DNA from: CAZHHH01 sp052400685
Lineage (GTDB): Bacteria > Bacteroidota > Bacteroidia > Bacteroidales > Marinilabiliaceae
NCBI GenBank assembly: GCA_052400685.1
Contig: JBQTGJ010000014.1
DNA length: 64,000 nucleotides
Direction: 5' to 3' (one strand)
Numbering within the stretch: position 1 is the stretch's first letter; every line of letters begins with the position of its first letter. Of this stretch, positions 34,328 through 42,344 are shown piece after piece. The position numbers and the translations under genes are program-made. The notes below the pieces were generated by a model. That model was not told where the DNA came from and did not search any database. It saw only the letters and a program-made list of their open reading frames with translations.

Positions 34328-35104
34328 TTATTCTGTATCGTTTTCTTCTGTACCCGGAGCAATGAGTTTTAATAATGTGGAACCGTGCAGTCCAAGTCGT
34401 TTGGTCTCCAAAGGAATAATGTCTTCGGGGGCGATGTTGCACAAATTTACATTATTACCGAACAGATTTATTAATTCAATTTGTTGATCTTTTAAGGGTG
34501 CATCCCAAATCAGTTGATCAATGCTGATTTCATTCATTTTATAGGCGGCAATGTAGGAGGCGAGTCCTTCTTCTCCGTATACCGGCAATTGGATACTTTC
34601 TTTGACAATGATGAATTTTGCTCCGGCAGACAGTTCTTCCTGTGTTTTTGATAGCCAGGTGTCAAAGGATATAAATCCGTTAATGGTAAAATTGGTGGCC
34701 TGGCTTATTACATCGTAGTCGATGTTGAGTTGTTTGATATATTCTATTTTTTTCTCATGCGAAATCTGAATGGTACCATCCGAAACTTCAACATATTCGA
34801 TGCCATATTTATCCAGATAGCGGAAATAGTCGTTCATGGCTTTACGATAAGCAAATACTTCGAATAAGGTGCCACCAAAATAAGGTTTGATGTCAGCTTC
34901 CCGATAAATATTGAGCTTCGACTCCAGACTGGGTATTAACAGGCTGGTTCCGAAGGCCATTTTGACAAAATCGGTGTAAGGCACATTACCTTCGGTAAAA
35001 TTTTCGGCTTCTTTTACACTCAGACTTTTGTCGGTCATGATGGTGAGGCCGTTGGTACGGGGTTTTTCAGGTCTTTGCGGTAAAAAATCGATGTTAAAGT
35101 TCAT
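34328..35104 (-). CDS. comA: Phosphosulfolactate synthase (ComA family)
   Basis: A 258-residue TIM-barrel protein of the ComA family, which adds sulfite to phosphoenolpyruvate to make (2R)-phospho-3-sulfolactate. Recognisable segments are PEKPRTNGLTIMTDKSLS, FVKMAFGTSLLIP, DIKPYFGGTLFEVFAYR, GIEYVEVSDGTIQIS and the C-terminal KRLGLHGSTLLKL. In methanogens this begins coenzyme M synthesis; in bacteria the product would feed sulfolactate, cysteate or sulfonolipid routes. ComB- or ComC-like partners are not in the window. The start codon lies 11 bases inside the end of the TPR gene, indicating coupling. Confidence 0.85.
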   Translation of the reverse strand: MNFNIDFLPQRPEKPRTNGLTIMTDKSLSVKEAENFTEGNVPYTDFVKMAFGTSLLIPSLESKLNIYREADIKPYFGGTLFEVFAYRKAMNDYFRYLDKYGIEYVEVSDGTIQISHEKKIEYIKQLNIDYDVISQATNFTINGFISFDTWLSKTQEELSAGAKFIIVKESIQLPVYGEEGLASYIAAYKMNEISIDQLIWDAPLKDQQIELINLFGNNVNLCNIAPEDIIPLETKRLGLHGSTLLKLIAPGTEENDTE

Positions 35105-36518
35105 GATTTAAATGTTTATCAATGACTTGACTTAATTTCTTACTCTTCTTTATCATCTTTTCAACTTTGGGAAACAAATCCAGAAAGAAATCAATACCCG
35201 GATCGGCTTCCAACGCCAAATCGAGATAGTGAACGGCTTTGTTTAAATTTCTCTCTTCCAGAAGATAATGGGCGCAAAACAGATAATGCACCGCAGACGA
35301 CTCCGGATATTTTTGTTTCCATTTGTTTAAAAAATCAAATCCGGTAGCTTTAGGGTTCAATTCAATTTTTAATTGATATAATTCATACAGGTTGCGCAAG
35401 CTGTCGGGATCGTCTTCAAATGCCTTTTCAAAGGCTTTCTGAGCCAGTTTTTTGTCGTTGTTCAGAAGCAATGCGCGGGCTCTTAAGTACCATAATTCAC
35501 CAATGTCGTGGTGGTGATTCAGCGCCACCGTCGAAGCCTCTATGGCTTCATCAACCATTTCTCGATTGATGAGAGTGGCCAGATAATTTAACCACGCCGG
35601 CATATAGTCGGGGGTTTTGGTTGTCGTTAAACGATAATACCGTAACGACTCTTCTGCCTGTCCCATCTGTTCCAGACAATCGGCAATGTAATGATAAGGC
35701 AAAACAGTATCGAAACCAAGTGATATGTATTCGATATAACAGTCAATGGCTTCGGCCGGTCTGTTCAGGCTTACCAGAGCATTGGCCTTATTAAATAATG
35801 CTTCACCATGGTCGGGCATAATAGCCAGAGCGTAATCATAACAATTTATGGCCTTTTCAAATTCATCGTCCTTAATATATAAAATGCCAAGATTATACCA
35901 GGCATTCTCGGAAAATGGATTCAAATCAATAACTTTTAAATATGTCTTGAGACCATTGTTGAAGTCAAACTCTTTATCATAGGCATAAGCCAATTCAAAC
36001 AGCATATTTTCATTGTCTGGATATTCGTCGCAGGCAGGTTTCAGAAATTGAATTGATTTTTTAAAGGCTTCCTGCTGATTGAAGAAAACACCAATATCGA
36101 GTAGTATATCTTCGCGATCATCAAAAGCTATATTCAGAGCATGGGTAAAACAGGTTTCTGCCTCTTCTGTGTGATCGTTACGCAGGTATACCAAACCAAG
36201 ATTAAGATATACTTCAGGATTTGAAGTTTCTATTTTTGATAGGCTTTGAAGCAGTCGTACCGCTTTTTTATCATCCCCTTTTTCCATTAAAATAATGGCT
36301 TGTTTCACTTTTAAAGAGGTGGCATTGGGGTGCTGAAGTATGCCTATAGACAGTATTTTTTCTGCTTTGTCAAATTGGTATTTATCGGTAAAAAAGTCAA
36401 ATATGGTTTCGATGGTATGAACGTCGAAAAAAAAGCTTCTTTCGCCGCTATCCATTCGTTCAAAACGTTCAATTTCGCCTTTTATCTCGTTATAGTTGGT
36501 TTGCCAGGATTCGTACAT
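35094..36518 (-). CDS. Tetratricopeptide-repeat protein
   Basis: A 474-residue soluble protein built of about a dozen TPR units. Typical ones are NPEVYLNLGLVYLRNDHTEE, ENAWYNLGILYIKDDEFEKA and GEALFNKANALVSLNRPAEA. No signal peptide, so probably cytoplasmic scaffolding. The final 60 residues carry a charged helix. It is first in the operon with comA, DUF368 and aroE, has a TAnnTTTG box 22 bases upstream, and overlaps comA by 11 bases. The bound partner is unknown. Confidence 0.88.
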   Translation of the reverse strand: MYESWQTNYNEIKGEIERFERMDSGERSFFFDVHTIETIFDFFTDKYQFDKAEKILSIGILQHPNATSLKVKQAIILMEKGDDKKAVRLLQSLSKIETSNPEVYLNLGLVYLRNDHTEEAETCFTHALNIAFDDREDILLDIGVFFNQQEAFKKSIQFLKPACDEYPDNENMLFELAYAYDKEFDFNNGLKTYLKVIDLNPFSENAWYNLGILYIKDDEFEKAINCYDYALAIMPDHGEALFNKANALVSLNRPAEAIDCYIEYISLGFDTVLPYHYIADCLEQMGQAEESLRYYRLTTTKTPDYMPAWLNYLATLINREMVDEAIEASTVALNHHHDIGELWYLRARALLLNNDKKLAQKAFEKAFEDDPDSLRNLYELYQLKIELNPKATGFDFLNKWKQKYPESSAVHYLFCAHYLLEERNLNKAVHYLDLALEADPGIDFFLDLFPKVEKMIKKSKKLSQVIDKHLNHEL

Positions 36519-36540
36519 AAAATAAACAATGATTATGATG

Positions 36541-36548
36541 CAAATTTA
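36541..36548 (-). promoter_or_regulatory. Promoter -7 element of the TPR-comA-DUF368-aroE operon
   Basis: TAAATTTG on the minus strand (36548 to 36541) fits TAnnTTTG, 22 bases before the TPR gene start. Confidence 0.55.
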
Positions 36549-36635
36549 CTCAATTATAATGAGCTTTCGACTAAAGGGATGCAATTAGTAATGGGTTTGA
36601 TGTTGTATTCCTTACTAATAAAGCCTTTTCGTTGT

Positions 36636-38168
36636 TTATTTCTTTGGTTGATGCTGAGAACGCAGTAAATCATTTACCGTTTTTACCGGGTTAAAAGTGC
36701 TAATGGGTACTTCAACAAACAATGTTACCCAATTCGCCATGGCGCCATTCCATAAGCCGGGGAGTTCCAAAGCTTTTACGTGTTTGCCATTTAGCGTTTT
36801 GTTTGATATGAAACCGGTTTCCGGATCGGTGTATCTGGTTAAATTAAACTTCTGACCCCGGTAATTGTAAGTGTAACAAACCAAATCGACCGGATTGAAA
36901 TGGGTGGCCTCCTTAATCATCGTAGCCTGATGAGAATCTGACAGGTTTAACTGCGAACTTTCAAGAATCTGTAACGATTCAAGGCCTGCCTCCCCGGCCA
37001 CCCAAAACGGGCCGCCACCGGGTTCGCCTTCATTGCGTACCATGCCGCAAACCCGAATGGGGCGGTCCAGGTAGTGTTTGAAAAAAGCCTTTTGTTCGTC
37101 GCCGGGTTGTTGACCAATCGATGGCGGAATCCGGACGTGTAAATCGTCTTTAAGAAATTGTTCTATGGCTGAATAAAGTTCAGGTGTGCTGTTATTATCC
37201 AGCTGACGTAGAAAGGCGAAAATTTTATTTTTCAATTGAAGCAAAAGACCTGCTAATGCTTTTTTATAGGTAATCGTCTCCGACCATAAGTAGGACGGAA
37301 CAATGTTATCGATATTTTTTATAAATATAAGTTCAAAGTCCTGGTCGTTTAAATTTTCGATGAGTGCACCGTGTCCTCCGGGACGAAAGACCAGTTCTCC
37401 ATTTTCATCGCGGAAGGGGGTATTCTCGGGCGTAACAGCAATGGTGTCGGTGTGCGGTTTTTGAAAGCTGAAGCTTACATCTAATTTGCTGTCGTAAAGG
37501 TTTTCTACCATGTTACGCACCTCTTCCAGCTTTTGACTGAACAACGGGTGATGCTCGGGACTCACCGTGAAATGAATTTTTACCCTGCCATCGGCATTTT
37601 TGACATAACGACAACCCTCCCCAATCTGATCTTCCATGGCTGTTGTGATGCGTCCGTTCGATTGGTGAAAATGTAAAAGTCCTTTGGGTAACTGCCCGTA
37701 GTTAAGTCCATTTTCATTTAACACGGCGGACACAATTGCTTTGGCCAGTAATTTTCTTTTGTCTCTGTTTTCCAAATCGCCGGAGGTCATCTTTGCTTTT
37801 AGCAGCGGAAAAAAGGCAAAATTGTCCAGCTGCTCGAGGAACTGATTTATATATTGATTTTCAATGGTTGAGTCAATAGCTTCAGGCTGTTCTAAAAATT
37901 GATATAAATCTTTAAACATACGTGTGGCTGCTCCCGAAGCAGGAACAAATTTCCCCACAGTCAGGTTTTCTTTTAAAGCTGCTTCGTAGCTATTTATCAG
38001 TTGTATTGTGTCGTTCTTAGTAAGAACACGAATCCCATCGTTTTCGGTGGCCGGTCGCAGAACATTTAGAGAGCGGAACCCATTTTTAAAGCGGGTGAGT
38101 TGTTGCTGTAACTTCTCTGGCGAGATGCCTTTCACGGTAAGTAATGCTTGGTCGGTTTTGCTTATCAT
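36636..38168 (-). CDS. DUF4301 nucleotidyltransferase-like protein
   Basis: A 510-residue protein of the DUF4301 family. FVPASGAATRMFKDLYQF looks like the glycine-rich nucleotide loop of sugar-1-phosphate nucleotidyltransferases, and FRPGGHGALIENLNDQDFEL with FIKNIDNIVP resembles the UDP-glucose pyrophosphorylase-type core. A cytoplasmic nucleotidyltransferase role is therefore plausible, but substrate and activity are not established. Length fits the family. It is transcribed alone and leftward, 117 bases from the TPR gene. Confidence 0.8.
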   Translation of the reverse strand: MISKTDQALLTVKGISPEKLQQQLTRFKNGFRSLNVLRPATENDGIRVLTKNDTIQLINSYEAALKENLTVGKFVPASGAATRMFKDLYQFLEQPEAIDSTIENQYINQFLEQLDNFAFFPLLKAKMTSGDLENRDKRKLLAKAIVSAVLNENGLNYGQLPKGLLHFHQSNGRITTAMEDQIGEGCRYVKNADGRVKIHFTVSPEHHPLFSQKLEEVRNMVENLYDSKLDVSFSFQKPHTDTIAVTPENTPFRDENGELVFRPGGHGALIENLNDQDFELIFIKNIDNIVPSYLWSETITYKKALAGLLLQLKNKIFAFLRQLDNNSTPELYSAIEQFLKDDLHVRIPPSIGQQPGDEQKAFFKHYLDRPIRVCGMVRNEGEPGGGPFWVAGEAGLESLQILESSQLNLSDSHQATMIKEATHFNPVDLVCYTYNYRGQKFNLTRYTDPETGFISNKTLNGKHVKALELPGLWNGAMANWVTLFVEVPISTFNPVKTVNDLLRSQHQPKK

Positions 38169-38470
38169 GTTTTGTCCTTTTGATGGTTAGTGAGGCTAAT
38201 ATAGCCAATTAATTTTGATTGGAATGAGGTATTTATATTTTCGACTGATTCTGCCCGAGGTTTATTTTGGTCCGATAGATAGTGTATCATAGAATTAATC
38301 CGGACTTTTTGAGCCGAAAACTGAATGTGAATGTAATACGAAATATCAAACAGTAAATTATTGGTGTCCGCTAAAAATTTATAGAAATGATTAGACCCAG
38401 ATCCAATGTGCGAGCCAGAGATTTTAGAAGATATTGGGGTTGCTTTCCGCCTCAAGAAATTTCCGTTAAG
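38169..38470. other. Intergenic stretch without a recognised gene
   Basis: A leftward reading frame of 124 codons covers 38165-38539, but its product has no recognisable domain, starts inside a palindromic repeat and shows no coding-like features, so I do not call it. Nothing else is seen. Confidence 0.4.
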
Positions 38471-38552
38471 AAAATCAATTTTATTGGCGTAAAGAAATCC
38501 GGGTTGTTTGAGCGAAGCGAGTTCCCGGATTTTAGACAATGAAATTGATTTT
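38471..38552. repeat. Nested palindromic REP-like element
   Basis: Outer arms AAAATCAATTT (38471-38481) and AAATTGATTTT (38542-38552) enclose inner arms AAATCCGGG (38495-38503) and CCCGGATTT (38524-38532). The loop carries the small palindrome GAGCGAAGCGAG. The layout is that of a REP-like hairpin, distinct from the 145-bp repeat found elsewhere in the window. Confidence 0.6.
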
Positions 38553-38717
38553 TAGGAAATTACTTGCAGCGGCGGCATTTTTTGTTTACTTTTTTTTGCT
38601 GTAGTGGAGCGAAGCGGATCACGAATACCTTTGAAATAAAAACTTCAATGAGTAAAAAAAGTAAAAGCCCGTGCGGCTTGAGCACTTAAATGGAAAATAT
38701 ATTTTTTACCGGACAAT

Positions 38718-38760
38718 AGTAACAGTAAATAACTTTAATTTCGAGTTATTTACTGTTACT
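38718..38760. promoter_or_regulatory. 17-bp perfect inverted repeat upstream of the FadL-type gene
   Basis: AGTAACAGTAAATAACT (38718-38734) is repeated exactly in inverted orientation at 38744-38760 around a 9-base loop. There is no T-run on either side. It lies about 255 bases before the porin gene and could be an operator, a processing hairpin or a small mobile-element remnant. The stretch 38761-39015 shows nothing further. Confidence 0.5.
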
Positions 38761-39015
38761 TGAATCGTGAACTTTGGATGATGATGTTTTCGATATTTTT
38801 ATATCCGTTTGGTTGTTAATTCCTTAGACTTTAGTTATTGCAAATATTAACTTTTAAACTTTAGAACTATTTGTTTGATGGCGTTAACGTTCAATAAGTC
38901 AATGAGATAAAAGGTTTGTTAGCAGATTATTTTTCCTATTTTAGTCGGCCTGTTCGTGAAAAACAGACCTGATAAACGGGCATAAAATGCTGATATTAAA
39001 CCAATATATTTTATT

Positions 39016-40227
39016 ATGAGGCGTATTTTTTTCGCATTATTATTTTTAATTCCTGTGGCCTTGATGGCCGAAGGTTACCAGATTAATCTTCAGGGGGCTC
39101 GCCAAACCGGCATGGGGCATACCGGAACGGGGCTTAATTTTGGCCCGTCATCAATTCATTTTAACCCTGGCGCACTGGCTTTTATGGATTCGAAGATGGG
39201 ATTTACAACGGGTGGAAGTGTCATTTTTTCAAATAATACTTTTCAAAAACAAGGCAGCAATTACAGTCATCAATCGGATAATCCTTCGGGAACGCCATTT
39301 TTCTTTTATGCTGCGGCAAAAGTAGCACCTGATTTGGTGGCGGGGTTGGGTATTACCACTCCCTTTGGCAATTCATTGGTATGGGGCGACGATTGGGACG
39401 GTCGTTATCTGATTCAGGATATTTCTTTGGCGGCTATCTATTTTCAACCAACCTTATCGTACCGCCTGAACGACAAATTTAGTGTTGGAGCGGGGCTGGT
39501 TTATGCTGTAGGAAATGTGGATTTGCATAAAGCATTGCCGGTGCAGAATTCGCAAGGCGACGGGCAGGCTGAATTATCGGGAAAAACAGACGCTTTTGGT
39601 TTTAATGCGGGTCTGTTTTATCAGGTTAATGCCGCGTTTTCTTTGGGTTTAAGTTATCGATCAACCATTAATATGGAAATGACTGAGGGCGATGCCTCTT
39701 TTTCAACTCCTGCTTCGCTGGCTTCACAATTTCCTGATACCCATTTCACGGCAGCATTACCTATGCCAGGCGGCATTCAGTTCGGGGCCGGGTGGCAGGT
39801 TAACGAGAAATTGTTGTTGGCTGCCGACCTGCAATATGTGTTGTGGAGTGAGTATTCGGAATTAAGTTTTGATTTTGAAGCTGAGGCTGTTCCCGACTCT
39901 CAGAATGAACGTAATTTTGAAAATACATTGATATACAGGGTGGGCGCAGAATATGTTATACATCCAAAAATAATGGGCCGTATTGGGTTTGCATACGATT
40001 CAACCCCCATACCGGAAGACTTCCTGACGCCTGAAACACCGGGGGCCAATAAGCTTAATTACACGTTTGGTTTGTCATACCATTTTTCGGAGCTTATTTC
40101 GCTCGATTTCTCGCTTCAGTATATTGATGCGATGGAACGGGAGGATGGGTATGCGCCTGCTAATTTTTACGGGACTTACAATGCCAATGCGCTTATTCCA
40201 GGTTTTGGCGTTAATATCAATTTTTAA
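39016..40227 (+). CDS. FadL/OmpP1/TodX-type outer-membrane channel
   Basis: A 403-residue outer-membrane beta-barrel. MRRIFFALLFLIPVALMAEG is the signal peptide; GYQINLQGARQTGMGHTGTG forms the N-terminal plug seen in FadL, and SSIHFNPGALAFM follows as in the family. Aromatic-rich alternating strands run to the end, which finishes with Phe (VNINF), as expected for BAM recognition. FadL proteins import long-chain fatty acids or other hydrophobic compounds. The next gene on the same strand is an SGNH-hydrolase lipoprotein, so release and uptake of acyl chains may be coupled (inference). Confidence 0.9.
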   Translation: MRRIFFALLFLIPVALMAEGYQINLQGARQTGMGHTGTGLNFGPSSIHFNPGALAFMDSKMGFTTGGSVIFSNNTFQKQGSNYSHQSDNPSGTPFFFYAAAKVAPDLVAGLGITTPFGNSLVWGDDWDGRYLIQDISLAAIYFQPTLSYRLNDKFSVGAGLVYAVGNVDLHKALPVQNSQGDGQAELSGKTDAFGFNAGLFYQVNAAFSLGLSYRSTINMEMTEGDASFSTPASLASQFPDTHFTAALPMPGGIQFGAGWQVNEKLLLAADLQYVLWSEYSELSFDFEAEAVPDSQNERNFENTLIYRVGAEYVIHPKIMGRIGFAYDSTPIPEDFLTPETPGANKLNYTFGLSYHFSELISLDFSLQYIDAMEREDGYAPANFYGTYNANALIPGFGVNINF

Positions 40228-40315
40228 TTTTTACACCGATGAAACGACCCTGCCGGTGGCAGAAAACAAAATTACCAAAGTGATTAGTATAAAGGACGTT
40301 TCATTCTATTTTGTA

Positions 40316-40423
40316 CAAACAAATTATAAACAGATGAAACGAGCCATGGGAATTGCTTCACACACAGGCGTATGATTAATTCCGGCGAGTTCCATGTGAC
40401 CTTAATAAACAAATTATAAACAC
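40316..40423 (+). repeat. 90-bp leader module with 13-codon minicistron, one copy
   Basis: The segment CAAATTATAAACA-ATG is duplicated exactly 90 bases apart (ATG at 40334 and at the gene start 40424). From ATG 40334 a 13-codon frame reads MKRAMGIASHTGV and stops with TGA at 40373-40375. The same module occurs twice before the gene at 51632. Confidence 0.85.
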
Positions 40424-41797
40424 ATGAAAATGAGTTGTTTTAAATATTTTGCATTAATGATTTCAACCCTGTTTTTATGGGGTTGCGATATTAAAACCGA
40501 CGATTTTGAAGTTTCTAATGGTACGGCTGATTTTTCAGCGTTCGTGGCATTGGGCGATAGTTATTCGGCAGGTTTTATGAATGGGGCTTTGGGGCATGAA
40601 GGGCAGTTGATGTCATTGCCCGCGTTGTTGGCCCAACAGTTTGAAGCAGCTGGAGGCGGTGCGTTTGTTCAGCCGCTGACGGCAGACGGAAAGAGTGTGG
40701 GGACAACGGTTATTAACACAAATGGGGACTTAAATGGCTATTATGAGCTAAAGGTGGTGGATGGTAGCTTTAAACCGGTTCCAACAATTGGCGATAAATC
40801 AATTTTGGCGTCTATGATTGGTCAGCAGGGCCCTTATAATAACATGGCTGTGCCCGGGTTGCGGTCGTTTCACTTGTTAACGCCGTTGGTTGGTGACCCA
40901 TCGCAAGGCGCCGGAAATTATAATCCGTTCTATGCTCGTTTTGCATCTGAGCCAGGTGTCTCTACGGTGTTGTCGGATGCCATGTTAGCTAATCCCACTT
41001 TTTTTTCGCTGTGGATTGGCGGAAATGATGTCTTGAGTTTTGCATTGGCTGGTGGCGAATCGGATTCCATTACTTCAGTCAGCAATTTTGCGGTTTATAT
41101 GAATATGATTGTGGGGCAGTTGGCGGCAGATGGTCGGGAAGGAGCCATCGCAAATATCCCCGATATTGTTGCGTTGCCCTATTTTAATGTGATTCCATAC
41201 AATGCCTTGCCGCTCGATCAGGCCAGTGCTGATGCTTTAAACGAGGGGTACTCGGGATATAATGCCTTGGCTGCCTCGGTTGGTTACGATAATATTTCTT
41301 TTAGCGCCGGACAAAATGCACTCATTGTTGAAGACCCGCAATTGGTTCTTTTGCCTGAGCCGTATCGGTTCAGGCAGATGACTGCCACAGAGAAACTACT
41401 GCTGAGCCTTCCTACGGAGAAGCTGACGACAGAGGGTTGGGGAAGCCAGGTGCCGGTGCCGGCCAAATATGTGTTGGCGTTGGAGGAGATAGAAGCAATA
41501 CATGCAGCTGTAGCAGGTTACAATTTGTTAATTAAGGATCTATCGGTAACTTACGATCTTGCTTTGGTCGACCTTTTTTCTTTGATGAATGAGATTAATG
41601 CTGGAACAACAATTGATGGCGGAAGTTATTCTACCGATTTTGTGACTGGTGGAATAATTTCTCTGGATGGCATTCATGCTACCCCTAGAGGTTATGCAGT
41701 CATTGCCAATACCTTTATTAATGCGATTAACGATCATTATAATGCCAACGTTGCAACAATAAATATTAACGACTACCGCACAGTGAAATTTCCCTGA
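40424..41797 (+). CDS. SGNH/GDSL-family hydrolase lipoprotein
   Basis: A 457-residue lipoprotein: hydrophobic signal, then lipobox LWGC with Cys21. The SGNH blocks are in order: the nucleophile Ser46 in VALGDSYSAGF, the Asn block in LWIGGNDVLSFA, and the Asp-x-x-His pair in DGIHATPRGYAVIANTFINA. Family members hydrolyse esters such as acyl chains of lipids or acetyl groups of glycans. A surface or periplasmic lipase/esterase feeding the adjacent FadL-type channel is the simplest reading. The start codon lies directly after a repeated leader module with its own 13-codon minicistron, which may tune translation. Confidence 0.87.
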   Translation: MKMSCFKYFALMISTLFLWGCDIKTDDFEVSNGTADFSAFVALGDSYSAGFMNGALGHEGQLMSLPALLAQQFEAAGGGAFVQPLTADGKSVGTTVINTNGDLNGYYELKVVDGSFKPVPTIGDKSILASMIGQQGPYNNMAVPGLRSFHLLTPLVGDPSQGAGNYNPFYARFASEPGVSTVLSDAMLANPTFFSLWIGGNDVLSFALAGGESDSITSVSNFAVYMNMIVGQLAADGREGAIANIPDIVALPYFNVIPYNALPLDQASADALNEGYSGYNALAASVGYDNISFSAGQNALIVEDPQLVLLPEPYRFRQMTATEKLLLSLPTEKLTTEGWGSQVPVPAKYVLALEEIEAIHAAVAGYNLLIKDLSVTYDLALVDLFSLMNEINAGTTIDGGSYSTDFVTGGIISLDGIHATPRGYAVIANTFINAINDHYNANVATININDYRTVKFP

Positions 41798-41801
41798 TAT
41801 T

Positions 41802-42344
41802 TCATCGTTGGTGCTTATAAACGGTTTGATGGATTTCGGTTTTAACCTGCCGAAATCCATTTTTATTGTTTATTAGTTCCGGTTGGTTGCTCATTAGCAA
41901 AAGATCAACCGCCTTTTCGTTGCAGCGATAGGCCGGTTGTTGGTAGGCAAAATTGGTTAATGTGAATCCCAACCGTTCGTAAAACTTAACTCGTTTTATG
42001 GATATGGCCGTTGTAGGTGGTTCCACTTCGAGTACAACAGGTCGGTTATTTTCTGCAATAAACGTTGAAAGTAGTGCTGAGCCAATGCCTTGTCCGCGTA
42101 AATGAGGTGCAATGGCAAAATGTTCAACAAAGTGAAACATCTGCAGCTGCCAATAAGTTATAAATCCTTTAATTTTAGATTGTTGTGTTGATAATATAAC
42201 AACTGCGAAGTCTTTATTTTTTAGTACAGACACAAAGTCTTCGTATGTTCTTGTTTCATTTTTAGGAAAACTTTTTTCCATCAACGCCCAAAATTGTTGT
42301 CGCAATAATTCTGAAGTGATTAAATGTTGCTTACTCAAAATCAT
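41802..42344 (-). CDS. GNAT-family N-acetyltransferase
   Basis: A 180-residue acetyl-CoA-dependent transferase. The acetyl-CoA pyrophosphate loop is in HLRGQGIGSALLSTFI, preceded by the strand FVEHFAIAP and followed by LEVEPPTTAISIKRVKFYER, where the Tyr/Phe-Tyr-Glu-Arg segment is typical. Substrate unknown. Its start overlaps the stop of the SLC12-like transporter gene by four bases, so both are translated from one mRNA. It converges on the SGNH gene. Confidence 0.85.
   Translation of the reverse strand: MILSKQHLITSELLRQQFWALMEKSFPKNETRTYEDFVSVLKNKDFAVVILSTQQSKIKGFITYWQLQMFHFVEHFAIAPHLRGQGIGSALLSTFIAENNRPVVLEVEPPTTAISIKRVKFYERLGFTLTNFAYQQPAYRCNEKAVDLLLMSNQPELINNKNGFRQVKTEIHQTVYKHQR

Noticed and set aside
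38165..38539. A 124-codon leftward frame after DUF4301
   Set aside because: It begins inside a palindromic repeat, has no recognisable domain, and overlaps the start of the DUF4301 gene.
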